The notes below the pieces were generated by a model. The model was not told the DNA's origin and made no database searches. It saw only the letters and a list, made by a program, of their open reading frames with translations. From Companilactobacillus kimchiensis (GTDB lineage: Bacteria > Bacillota > Bacilli > Lactobacillales > Lactobacillaceae), in NCBI RefSeq assembly GCF_001438805.1, contig NZ_JQCF01000005.1:62001-126000 (forward strand): a DNA stretch of 64,000 nucleotides. Reading direction: 5' to 3'. How positions within the stretch are numbered: position 1 is the first letter of the stretch; each line of letters opens with the position of its first letter. Position numbers and translations under genes: made by a program. Positions 8,334-17,258 of this stretch are shown in pieces.

Positions 8334-10337
8334 ATGAAGGCAAAATATTACAATAGGGATTTAAGTTGGATATTATTCGATGATCGAGTCATTGATCAAG
8401 CGTACGATGAAAATGTACCATTACTAGAAAAATTAAGATTTTTGGCAATTGCCTCAAATAACTTAGATGAATTTTTCCGTGTGAGAATGCACAACATTCA
8501 TACTCTCGTTGATGAGCACCGATCAGAGAGAAGAACAGGATATTCTGGTAAGGAAATCTTGAGTTTAGCTTATGAATATAACTGTTCTAATATAGTGCGC
8601 CAATATACAGCCTACGATGCTTTGATCAAAGAAAGTGCTGATCGTAATCTATTTCATTTGATGAAATATAACGAATTGAATGATGCTGAAAAAAAGCATA
8701 TCAAAAAATTCTATAATAAGAAGCTTGTACCAAGAATAGATATGCAAAGATTTGCAGAAGAGTATAAATTCCGAAAAAACTTATACTTTTTGATGAAGAC
8801 GCCTAAATATAATTACATCTGTCCAATTCCAGAAGATATGGATCGTCTAGTTGAAACTGGAGTTGATGATCATTATATTTTGATTGAAGATGTTATGCGC
8901 AATTGTGCCAAGGATTTAATCAGAAAGTATAAGATTTCAAAGATGATTGTTTTCCGTGCTACTTATGATAAGAATAAGCCTTATGATTTCTTGGATAAGA
9001 ACATGTCTGATGAAAAATATCTAAGCACAATGATCAACTACGTTGATACTAGAGATCTTCGTGAGATTATGAGGGTAGAGTTCTCAGGTGAGGATGAACA
9101 AAAAGGTCGCGAATACTTTTCTAAATTGTTGGGAATTAACAAAAAAGGTGTTTACAAGATTCCTGGTCCAGTTGATTTGAAATTCCTAGGTGGATTCTTC
9201 AAACGTTACAAGAGTCATGAAGACATGGTCTTTCCTAAGTTCAATGCTTTGAAGTGGAATCCAGCTAAGAATATGTTGCAATACTTGGATAAATCACCAA
9301 TTTTTGTACAATATCCATACGACTCATTCAGTGTCTTTATCAGTTACTTGGAAGCAGCTGTTAATGATCCTAAGACAAAAAAGATTTGTATTACGATTTA
9401 TCGTACTGAAGAGAATTCAGATCTCTTGAGATTGCTCAAGAAAGCTGCTGCTAAAGGAATTGATGTTACAGCGGTAGTTGAATTACGGGCTAGATTTGAT
9501 GAAGTTCATAACATTGAGGTTGCCAAAACACTTGATGAAGCAGGTGTTAAGGTCTTATTTGGTGATAAAGTAAATAAAGTTCACTCAAAGATTTGTTTGG
9601 TATTGCACGCTGATAATACTGGCTATGTGCAAATTGGAACTGGTAACTATAATGCTATTACTGCTAATGTCTTTTCTGATGTCAGCTACTTTACAAGTAA
9701 TCAAAGATATATTGATGATGCTACTAAGTTCTTCAATTATTTGGTTACTGGCGAAAAGAAGCCTTATGAATTACTAACTACTTCGCCTAACGGCATTAAT
9801 AATATGGTAATTACTAATATCAAACATGCTACCGAAGCTTATTTGCGTGATGGTCAAGGAGAAGTCTTCATGAAGGTCAATGGTTTGACTGATGTGGATG
9901 TGATCAATGCTATTTATGAAGCCGCTAAAGTTGGTTTACCATTTAGACTGATTGTCAGAGGTCCTTGCTCATTGAAACTTGGTGTTTGTGGTTCCAAAGA
10001 AGATATTCGAGTGAAGAGTATCGTCGGTGAACTATTGGAACACAGTCGAATTTTCAAGTTCCAATATGGGAATGATCATACTGATGTTTGGATTTCTTCA
10101 GCCGATATGATGACTAGAAACCTGGAACGTCGGGTGGAAATTGCTGTACCAGTAGTTGAAGAAAAGCCTAAGCGCCAATTGTTGAAAATCATTAAGATGT
10201 TCTGGAAGGATACTGAAAATTCATATCAAATGAATGATAAAGGTGTTTACACGAAGGAACATGTTAAACATGGAATTTCAGCTCAACAAACTTGGATCAA
10301 GCGTCTTGAGTGGAGAAAATATATCCAAACTAATTAA
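8334..10337 (+). CDS. ppk: Polyphosphate kinase Ppk1
   Basis: PPK1 makes polyphosphate reversibly from ATP via a phosphohistidine intermediate. The protein is 667 aa, slightly short for the family (about 690-720) but complete. It opens with the N-terminal domain motif NRDLSWILFDDRVIDQA and NNLDEFFRVRM, then the head domain, then two phospholipase-D-like catalytic domains with the HxK motif KVHSKICLV carrying the autophosphorylated His and TGNYN downstream. It lies 7 bp after the DUF2252 gene; no exopolyphosphatase follows. Confidence 0.95.
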   Translation: MKAKYYNRDLSWILFDDRVIDQAYDENVPLLEKLRFLAIASNNLDEFFRVRMHNIHTLVDEHRSERRTGYSGKEILSLAYEYNCSNIVRQYTAYDALIKESADRNLFHLMKYNELNDAEKKHIKKFYNKKLVPRIDMQRFAEEYKFRKNLYFLMKTPKYNYICPIPEDMDRLVETGVDDHYILIEDVMRNCAKDLIRKYKISKMIVFRATYDKNKPYDFLDKNMSDEKYLSTMINYVDTRDLREIMRVEFSGEDEQKGREYFSKLLGINKKGVYKIPGPVDLKFLGGFFKRYKSHEDMVFPKFNALKWNPAKNMLQYLDKSPIFVQYPYDSFSVFISYLEAAVNDPKTKKICITIYRTEENSDLLRLLKKAAAKGIDVTAVVELRARFDEVHNIEVAKTLDEAGVKVLFGDKVNKVHSKICLVLHADNTGYVQIGTGNYNAITANVFSDVSYFTSNQRYIDDATKFFNYLVTGEKKPYELLTTSPNGINNMVITNIKHATEAYLRDGQGEVFMKVNGLTDVDVINAIYEAAKVGLPFRLIVRGPCSLKLGVCGSKEDIRVKSIVGELLEHSRIFKFQYGNDHTDVWISSADMMTRNLERRVEIAVPVVEEKPKRQLLKIIKMFWKDTENSYQMNDKGVYTKEHVKHGISAQQTWIKRLEWRKYIQTN

Positions 10338-10373
10338 TAAATATTTTCCTAATAAATTTGCAAATCTATATAA

Positions 10374-10434
10374 AATAAAAACCAAAAAGTCGTAATAATT
10401 GAACCATGATTATTACGACTTTTTGGTTTTTATT
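10374..10434. terminator. Bidirectional terminator after ppk
   Basis: A near-perfect 26-bp inverted repeat with the core AAAAAGTCGTAATAAT has A-run and T-run flanks on both strands and a 6-10 nt loop. Confidence 0.9.
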
Positions 10435-10529
10435 ATACGTTTCTCCACAATACATAAATAAATGAGTATTATTTCACATTGTTATATTTAAAATGTCATA
10501 TTTAGTAATTTTTTTGTCAATTTTCTGGA

Positions 10530-10587
10530 TTGAATAATCCCTGTATAAATTTATAATTTAGTTGAAGTCAGGATGAAAGCGGATACA
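10530..10587 (+). promoter_or_regulatory. Promoter and cre site of the GH65 operon
   Basis: TTGAAT (10530-10535), 16 bp, TATAAT (10552-10557). Downstream, TGAAAGCGGATACA (10574-10587) matches the CcpA box TGWAANCGNTNWCA at 13 of 14 positions and sits between the predicted start point and the ribosome site, a classical roadblock position for catabolite repression. Confidence 0.7.
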
Positions 10588-10609
10588 TTAAACCGTAAAA
10601 GGAGAAAAA

Positions 10610-12814
10610 TTGAAAACTAAGGAATATCAACTTAATTTAGATTTTTTCGATAATAAACAAGAAGATACTCAAAAAACTATTTTTTCATTAGCGAATGGGC
10701 ATTTTGGAGTGGAAGCAATCAATCCAATTAATGAAAGTATCAACTATGGTACTAATGTTAACGGTTATTTCGACACTGGAGAAATTACTTATGGTGAAAA
10801 AGCTTTCGGATATGCTTCAGAACATCAAACCATTGTAAATATTCCCAGTTTAAGAACAATTTATATTCAAAGTTTAAATGGAACGACTTTTGATAAGTCA
10901 ATGTTAAAAGAAAGAACTTTGGATATGAAAACCGGAATTCTCACAGAAAAATTTGTACTAGAAAATAGTTCTGGTGAAACTATTCAAATGGAAGTCACAT
11001 CATTTGTGGGACAAAGTTTAAAAAATTGGTATGGGATAGAATATTCCTTTGCTGCTGGAACGTATGTGGATGATATCTATATTACTAAGAATATTATTTT
11101 TAATAGGGATATTAAGCAAGTAGAAACAGATGATCCGCGGAAACAAAGTCTCGTTCAAAAAGTTACTGTTATAGGAGAACAAGAACAAGATTCATATTCA
11201 TGCGTGATAAAGACGCAAAATACTAATTTATCATTACCAATCTTATTAAAATCTGCCGATGAAATTAACTTAAGTAACTATAAAGTATCATTGAAAAAAA
11301 TGAGCAAAGTAGGATACATCTTTGGAATTGGTGATATTCAAGAGAATGTTAAAAATCCATTTTTGCAGATACCAAATTTAGATGAAATAAAGGCTGATTC
11401 AATATCATTTTGGAAGAATACTTGGGAAAACTCTGCATTAAGTATTGATGATTCTCCAAAGTTAAACAAAGCAAGTCTTTATAATATGTTCCAATTATTT
11501 CAATCGGCCGGTAGAGATGGCAAAACAAGTTTGTCTGCGAAAGGCCTTAGTGGAACCGGTTATGAGGGGCATTATTTCTGGGATACTGAGATGTACGGCA
11601 TACCTTACTTTGCACATACATCACCAGGTATCGCCCGAAACTTATTGATTTATCGGTTTAATTGTTTGGATCAATCGAGAAAAAGAGCCTCTGAATTAGG
11701 TGTCGATAAGGGTGCCTTATTTGCATGGAGAACAATTAATGGTTTAGAAGCCTCAGCTTATTATCCAGCTGGAACAGCACAATATCATATCGATGCTGAT
11801 ATAGCTTTTGCAGTGGATTATTACTATAAAGCAACTAAAGATAATGAATTCATTGAAAAATATGGTATGGAATTGATTTTAGAAACAGCACGCTTTTGGA
11901 AAGGATTTGGTGATTACAATACAGTTGATGGACAAAGGCAATTTGAATTTCATACTGTAACTGGCCCAGATGAATATACGGCCTTAGTTGATAATAATTA
12001 TTACACTAATCGAATGGCTAAATATAATTTATCACTGGTCAAAAAGTACGCTGATATTTTAAAGAAAAATAATTCCAATAAGACTAAAGAATTGAAATTA
12101 ACTGATGAAGAAATTATTGATTTAGATCAGACGGTCAAAGATGTTTACTTGCCATATAACACTGATAAAGGTATTTATGCTCAAGATGATAGTTTTTTAC
12201 AAAAGCCAGTTTGGCCATTTGATAAGACGCCAAAGGAAAACTATCCATTGTTATTACATTATCATCCATTAACTATTTATAGGTATCAAGTGGCCAAACA
12301 AGCCGACACATTGTTAGCAGAATATCTATTTGCAGGTGAAACTCCTGTTGATCAATTGGAACGTGAATATGACTATTATGACAAGGTAACAACACATGAT
12401 TCATCATTATCGAAATCAATTTATGGCATTATCGCTGCAAGGTTAAATCGAACGGATGAGACCTATAACGCCTTTAAAGACAGTGTGCTCATGGATTTAG
12501 AGAACAGTCATGGAAATACTGATGATGGATTGCATGTGGCTAACTTAGCAGGAAGTTGGCTATCAATAGTAGCTGGATTTGCTGGTATGTCGTTGTGTGA
12601 TGATTATTTATCCTTTGAATATCATTTACCAAAGCAATTTTCAAAATTGAAATTTAGAATGCTTTATCTAAATAATTTACTGGAAATATCATTAAGCCAA
12701 AATAGCATCACAATAAGCTTGATCAAAGGAACAGGTTTTAAAACAAAAATCAGCGACACAATTTATGAATTAAATTCGGAGAACAAGAAGATTACACAAG
12801 TAGTAACAAAATAA
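10610..12814 (+). CDS. Glycoside hydrolase family 65 protein (disaccharide phosphorylase type)
   Basis: GH65 protein, 734 aa. Relatives phosphorolyse maltose, trehalose, kojibiose or nigerose to beta-glucose 1-phosphate and glucose. Order: N-terminal beta-sandwich (about 1-260), (alpha/alpha)6 barrel with FWDTEMYGIPYF and HTVTGPDEYTALVDNNYYTN holding the general-acid Glu, then the phosphate-site regions HDSSLSKSIYGIIAARL and DDGLHVANLAGSWLSIVAGFAGM, then a beta C-domain. These favour a phosphorylase over a hydrolase. The start is a UUG with AAAAGGAG 5 nt upstream. No beta-phosphoglucomutase gene is adjacent, which is unusual. Exact sugar unknown. Confidence 0.88.
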   Translation: MKTKEYQLNLDFFDNKQEDTQKTIFSLANGHFGVEAINPINESINYGTNVNGYFDTGEITYGEKAFGYASEHQTIVNIPSLRTIYIQSLNGTTFDKSMLKERTLDMKTGILTEKFVLENSSGETIQMEVTSFVGQSLKNWYGIEYSFAAGTYVDDIYITKNIIFNRDIKQVETDDPRKQSLVQKVTVIGEQEQDSYSCVIKTQNTNLSLPILLKSADEINLSNYKVSLKKMSKVGYIFGIGDIQENVKNPFLQIPNLDEIKADSISFWKNTWENSALSIDDSPKLNKASLYNMFQLFQSAGRDGKTSLSAKGLSGTGYEGHYFWDTEMYGIPYFAHTSPGIARNLLIYRFNCLDQSRKRASELGVDKGALFAWRTINGLEASAYYPAGTAQYHIDADIAFAVDYYYKATKDNEFIEKYGMELILETARFWKGFGDYNTVDGQRQFEFHTVTGPDEYTALVDNNYYTNRMAKYNLSLVKKYADILKKNNSNKTKELKLTDEEIIDLDQTVKDVYLPYNTDKGIYAQDDSFLQKPVWPFDKTPKENYPLLLHYHPLTIYRYQVAKQADTLLAEYLFAGETPVDQLEREYDYYDKVTTHDSSLSKSIYGIIAARLNRTDETYNAFKDSVLMDLENSHGNTDDGLHVANLAGSWLSIVAGFAGMSLCDDYLSFEYHLPKQFSKLKFRMLYLNNLLEISLSQNSITISLIKGTGFKTKISDTIYELNSENKKITQVVTK

Positions 12815-12847
12815 AATTTATAAATCTTAAGGGAAGAAGGGACAACG

Positions 12848-13666
12848 ATGACAAAGTTGGTCGTAGGAACATATAATCTCCAGAGTACGAAGCCAAATGA
12901 TAGTTTTAAACAGGCAGAATTATTGAAGAATAATCATGTAGATATCTGTGCTGTACAAGAAATTAATTATGACAATTATAGATTTAGTTCAGAAAAATTT
13001 AATGGGCTAGCTGGATTCAAAAAAGGTGATCAAAAGTATGCCGATGATTTTTTTGGTAGTGCCATTGAATTTGCTGAGGGCGATATGGGAGTTGGAACTG
13101 TAAGTGAGTTAGCTCTAAAAAATAATAGGATTATAAAACTTTATTCCGAAGATGCTAAACCGGAAACTATTGATGGTATGCATAAATACTATAAGGAATA
13201 CAACGTTTCTAAACCGGGGACCTTAAAAAATTTGGAGGAATATAACAAGACACATACTTATATCGAACCAAGAATTGTTACTAGAAGTGAAATTGAAATC
13301 GATGGTAAAACATTAGCTTTCTATAGTACACATCTAAGTTTTGAAACAATTGCTTTAAGACATGCCCAATTGGTACAAATCAGAAAAATTCTCAGGGAAG
13401 ATACAGCAGATTATAAAATTTTGGCCGGGGATTTTAATACTGATCAAAGTACTAAGGAAATAGAATTTTTACGTAATGAATTTACTCTAGCCAATGGTAA
13501 TAAAGGTATTTGGTATGATACTTTCCACTGTATTGATCCAACCATGAACGTTTATTCAATTGACAATATTATGTTATCAGACAATATCAAGCTCTTAGAT
13601 ACTAAGCTAATTCAATCTGATTTATCAGATCATCTAGCACTTATTTCAACAATAGACTTGTTATAA
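12848..13666 (+). CDS. Endonuclease/exonuclease/phosphatase (EEP) superfamily protein
   Basis: Cytoplasmic EEP-fold hydrolase, 272 aa, without signal peptide. The catalytic set is complete: N10 in VGTYNLQ, E38 in CAVQEINYDNY, FYSTHLSFETIALRHAQL, KILAGDFNTDQS, SIDNIMLS and the terminal SDHLAL. Such enzymes cleave phosphodiester or phosphomonoester bonds in nucleic acids, lipids or sugars. Its position between a GH65 enzyme and an MFS carrier (33 bp after one, 13 bp before the other) argues for a small-molecule substrate, perhaps a phosphorylated or phosphodiester-linked sugar; this is inference. Confidence 0.8.
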   Translation: MTKLVVGTYNLQSTKPNDSFKQAELLKNNHVDICAVQEINYDNYRFSSEKFNGLAGFKKGDQKYADDFFGSAIEFAEGDMGVGTVSELALKNNRIIKLYSEDAKPETIDGMHKYYKEYNVSKPGTLKNLEEYNKTHTYIEPRIVTRSEIEIDGKTLAFYSTHLSFETIALRHAQLVQIRKILREDTADYKILAGDFNTDQSTKEIEFLRNEFTLANGNKGIWYDTFHCIDPTMNVYSIDNIMLSDNIKLLDTKLIQSDLSDHLALISTIDLL

Positions 13667-13679
13667 GGGGATATTAAAA

Positions 13680-15020
13680 ATGATGAAAACTAGTAAATTA
13701 AAAGAAAAATTTGAAAAACTACCATTATCTTCTAAAAAACTTTCTGAATATCTACTGGTAGTTGGTAGTGCAACAACCATTTATCTATTTATTGGATTAA
13801 GAGGAATTTTATATGAACCATTTAGAGCACAATTGGGAGCCACTAATACTCAACTAGGATTATTGATGAGCATTATGGGATTTGTCCAGATTTTTGGATA
13901 CTTGGTTTTTGGATGGATTCAGGAAAGAATGAATGTTCGAAAACTTTTAACTTTTGATATGATTTGTTACGGGATAATTGGATTAGTTATTGCTGTATCA
14001 TCTAATCCTCCATTCCCACTTTTGATTGTGTACTTTGTACTGTTTGGTATTTTTGGTGAAGCACTTTATTGGCCAACAATTCAAAAATCAGTAAAACATA
14101 TTGGTGGTAAAAAATCACAAGCTACAGCCTTTGGTGTTATGGAATCATTGAGAGGCGTTGGGGGCTTAATCGTTAACAGTATTGATGTTATTCTTTTCAG
14201 TGCCGTGTCTGCTAGTTTAGGTATGATTTTAGGTATCAAGGCAGCGATGATCTTTAACTCAGCAATTACGATTCTATTTGCTTTACTTGTTTGGTTCAAA
14301 TTACCACATGATTTTATGGACGATGCAAAGATGGAATCAAGTAACAAAGAAAAAAATGAAGATAAAACTGATAAAATTAGTTTTAATGCGGTTATTCAAG
14401 CGTTTAAATTACCGGTAGTATGGCTAACAGGATTGGGCTCCGCTTGTGCCTATATTACATATGTTGGTGTAAGCACTTACTTTGTACCTTATCTACAAAA
14501 TTCTTTTGCTATCAGTGCTGCTTTAGTCGCAGTTTTTGGGATTGTTAATGGTACTGCAGTAAATGTTGCCTCATCATCAATCTCAGGTATTGTTTCAGAT
14601 AAATTATTTAAGAATAGTGCTAGTTGGATGTCAATCTGTTATGCATTAATGACTGTTTTCCTAGGTATAACTATGTTTATTCCAAAGGAAAAATCGCTTG
14701 TTGTTGTCGCGATGATTTTCTTATTACTAACAACACTTTCATGTTTCTTAATCAGAGCCGTTTATTATGCACCACTTGGTCAGTACGGTATTCCAGATGA
14801 TATTTCATCAACAGCTATGTCAATTGCTTCATTCTTCGGATACAGTCCATCATTTTTCGCTTATCCAATTTTTGGTAGGATTCTAGATTCATATTCAACT
14901 AACGTTGCTTATAAAAAAATATTTACGATTCTAATTGTATTTAGTATTCTAGGTATCATTTTGAATCTGATTAATTCAAGATTAATTAAGAAGGGATATA
15001 AAGCTCCCGTAACTGATTAA
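13680..15020 (+). CDS. MFS transporter
   Basis: Major facilitator superfamily protein, 446 aa, 12 predicted membrane segments with a central charged loop (about residues 215-235, MESSNKEKNEDKTDK). The loop FGWIQERMNVRKLLTFD corresponds to the MFS motif A between helices 2 and 3. It probably imports the substrate of the GH65/EEP pair, with which it forms one operon. Substrate not deducible from the sequence. Confidence 0.82.
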   Translation: MMKTSKLKEKFEKLPLSSKKLSEYLLVVGSATTIYLFIGLRGILYEPFRAQLGATNTQLGLLMSIMGFVQIFGYLVFGWIQERMNVRKLLTFDMICYGIIGLVIAVSSNPPFPLLIVYFVLFGIFGEALYWPTIQKSVKHIGGKKSQATAFGVMESLRGVGGLIVNSIDVILFSAVSASLGMILGIKAAMIFNSAITILFALLVWFKLPHDFMDDAKMESSNKEKNEDKTDKISFNAVIQAFKLPVVWLTGLGSACAYITYVGVSTYFVPYLQNSFAISAALVAVFGIVNGTAVNVASSSISGIVSDKLFKNSASWMSICYALMTVFLGITMFIPKEKSLVVVAMIFLLLTTLSCFLIRAVYYAPLGQYGIPDDISSTAMSIASFFGYSPSFFAYPIFGRILDSYSTNVAYKKIFTILIVFSILGIILNLINSRLIKKGYKAPVTD

Positions 15021-15031
15021 TTACATTTTAA

Positions 15032-15066
15032 AGGAACCATGCCACAATCGGTATGGTTCTTTTTTG
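15032..15066 (+). terminator. Terminator after the GH65 operon
   Basis: The stem AGGAACCATGCC / GGTATGGTTCT is followed by TTTTT. Confidence 0.85.
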
Positions 15067-15168
15067 GTATCTGAACATTTTTAGGGGAAAATAGATGTTA
15101 ATATCTCCATGATGTATAAATATGTTTTGTATAGATAACGTGTGACCTAATGAAAAGTGGTGTGAGGA

Positions 15169-16020
15169 ATGAATGCCTATCATGAACAACAACAATATAG
15201 TAAATATTTACCCATCAGGGTTATTTTCCATAAGAATAATCCTAATTTCTATGTTATTCCGCATTGGCATGAGGGATTAGAACTATTGTACGTTTTGTGT
15301 GGAAATCCGGGGACGGTTTTAATTCAAGGGCAACGCTATAATTTGAAAGAACATGAATTACTGATTATTGGGTCGAAACAAGTACATAGTATGGATTTGA
15401 AAATTACGCAGATGGATAAATTACTTACAATAATCATTCCGCCAGAATGGTTGTTTGGTAAGAGTATTAATAGTGAAGTATTGAATTTCAGTCCTATATA
15501 TAAAAGGGCAGAATATTTTCAAAAAAATATTCAATTTAAGGAATCACTAGAGAATTTAATATTTTTCTACCAAAAAAGCTACATGGATGAAGCCGAAAAT
15601 ATGAATGCTTTATATTATAGTCATGTTGTTGGATCTAACGTAGTTAAGCTGATTGGTGAAAATAGTATTGCAAATGAAATTGTTCAAAATAATGAAACTC
15701 CTGATTTTTTGAAGGATGCAATTTTATATATTAAACGAAATTTTGATCAGCAATTGGATATACGTGATATCTCTAGTTCATATCATGTTAGTCCAGAATA
15801 TTTCTCTCGTATTTTTAAAAAATATACAGGCATATCTCCTAAAAAGTTTATTTTAAGGTTGCGACTTACTAAGGCAATTGAATTGTTAAGAACTACTAAT
15901 TTGGATATGAATGAAATTGCTGTTATGTGTGGATTTGGCACAAATAAAAATTTCTTTGTATTATTTAAAAAGTATTACACGACAACACCGTTACAATATC
16001 GGAAATCATTGTTTGATTAA
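15169..16020 (+). CDS. AraC-family transcriptional regulator
   Basis: 283 aa: an N-terminal cupin-type sensor (about 15-100, with WHEGLELLYVLCG) and two C-terminal AraC helix-turn-helix motifs (about 180-280, with DISSSYHVSPEYFSRIFKKYTGISPKKFI and MNEIAVMCGFGTNKNFFVLFKKY). It is transcribed separately from, but next to, the GH65-EEP-MFS operon and is the likely sugar-responsive activator of it. Confidence 0.85.
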   Translation: MNAYHEQQQYSKYLPIRVIFHKNNPNFYVIPHWHEGLELLYVLCGNPGTVLIQGQRYNLKEHELLIIGSKQVHSMDLKITQMDKLLTIIIPPEWLFGKSINSEVLNFSPIYKRAEYFQKNIQFKESLENLIFFYQKSYMDEAENMNALYYSHVVGSNVVKLIGENSIANEIVQNNETPDFLKDAILYIKRNFDQQLDIRDISSSYHVSPEYFSRIFKKYTGISPKKFILRLRLTKAIELLRTTNLDMNEIAVMCGFGTNKNFFVLFKKYYTTTPLQYRKSLFD

Positions 16021-16048
16021 TGCAAAATAAAACACAGCTTGTCTCATC

Positions 16049-16085
16049 AAAAAATTATCGATCTCAAAAGGATTGGTAATTTTTT
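16049..16085 (+). terminator. Terminator after the AraC gene
   Basis: AAAAATTA-type arms around GATCTCAAAAGGATTGG are followed by a T-run. The same repeat has a T-run on the minus strand as well. Confidence 0.6.
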
Positions 16086-16095
16086 GTTTGAGCGC

Positions 16096-16132
16096 AAAAA
16101 AATAGTCCTCCAAAAATGGAAGACTATTTTTT
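16096..16132. terminator. Bidirectional terminator between convergent genes
   Basis: AAAAAATAGTCcTCCA / TGGAaGACTATTTTTT around a 4-nt loop separates araC-type (+) and pepI (-). Confidence 0.85.
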
Positions 16133-16162
16133 CGTTAGATTCGATTAAGTTTTGTTAGATTG

Positions 16163-17068
16163 TTAATCGTTAAAATTGTTGCTTTCGACATCCTTGATGA
16201 ATGTCTCTAAGTGATCGAAGTAAACTGGAGCATTATCAATCATATGGTGGTGACCACCGTTTGGTGTTGTAACTAATCTTGCATGAGGGATTTCCTTTTG
16301 CATGATCTTAGCTGTAGCGATAGGCATTGTTTCATGCTCACCGAAAGTTATCAAGGTTGGGACAGTGATTTCTTTCAAATGACTTCTGAAATGCCAATCC
16401 TTTAATTTACCAGTGATAACAAACTCGTTGTCGCCTTGGAAAGTATTGTAAACGGGAACAGCAGTTGTGTCAACCAAGTGTCTAATAGCAGTTGGTTGTT
16501 TACGATCAACGTATTCGGCATTCAAAATATCAACGTAGCTTTGGTAAGTTGGATCTGAAAGGTTATTTTCAGCTTCAATTTTTTCCATATATTTAACTTT
16601 GTCAGCGCCTAAAGCATCTAGACGACATTTGTTGATATTGATAACATAGTCATCAATTTCATCAACCATACTTGAGATGATAGCACCTTTAAGATGTTGA
16701 CCATATTTAGCAGCATACATTTGAACTAAAGCGCCACCCCATGATTGTCCAATGAGGTAGAAATTATCTAGTCCTAATTTTTGTCTAACTTCTTCAACTT
16801 CTTCCAAGAAGTAATCGTAAGTTAGATATTTTTTAGCAATTTCGGGATCACTATAATCTGGTTGATCAGAATACCATGAACCTAATTGATCATAGAATGT
16901 TACTTGAACACCAAGATCAGCAAGCTTGTCGCCAAAGTTTTCCCAGTATTCATGGTTTCCACCAGGTCCACCGTGTAGGCAAAGCAATTTAATATCGCCG
17001 TGACCAGCTGTGTGTGTCCATAAGTGGTATCCGTTGTCTAAAGTAAGGATAGTTGTTCCTTGTTTCAT
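16163..17068 (-). CDS. pepI: Proline iminopeptidase (alpha/beta hydrolase)
   Basis: Removes N-terminal proline from peptides; an important peptidase in lactic acid bacteria. The protein is 301 aa with the oxyanion loop LCLHGGPGGNHEYW, the nucleophile elbow LIGQSWGGALVQMYA, a cap domain rich in acidic residues, and the C-terminal acid and His region GEHETMPIA...NGGHHHMI. No signal peptide. Monocistronic on the minus strand, start set by an AGGTGA site. Confidence 0.88.
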   Translation of the reverse strand: MKQGTTILTLDNGYHLWTHTAGHGDIKLLCLHGGPGGNHEYWENFGDKLADLGVQVTFYDQLGSWYSDQPDYSDPEIAKKYLTYDYFLEEVEEVRQKLGLDNFYLIGQSWGGALVQMYAAKYGQHLKGAIISSMVDEIDDYVININKCRLDALGADKVKYMEKIEAENNLSDPTYQSYVDILNAEYVDRKQPTAIRHLVDTTAVPVYNTFQGDNEFVITGKLKDWHFRSHLKEITVPTLITFGEHETMPIATAKIMQKEIPHARLVTTPNGGHHHMIDNAPVYFDHLETFIKDVESNNFND

Positions 17069-17258
17069 AAATTAGTCACCTTCCTGCAAATGATAGTTAT
17101 AAGTATATATCTATCTCTTAGTTTATTTCAAATAATCTATAATATTATTTTAATAATTCTAATGAAACTTTTATTTTATATTTGCTGAAATATGTCGTAA
17201 TATTTAAGTGTTTGAAATAATTATGATAAAATTGGTATATGTTAAAAGGGGCGATATG

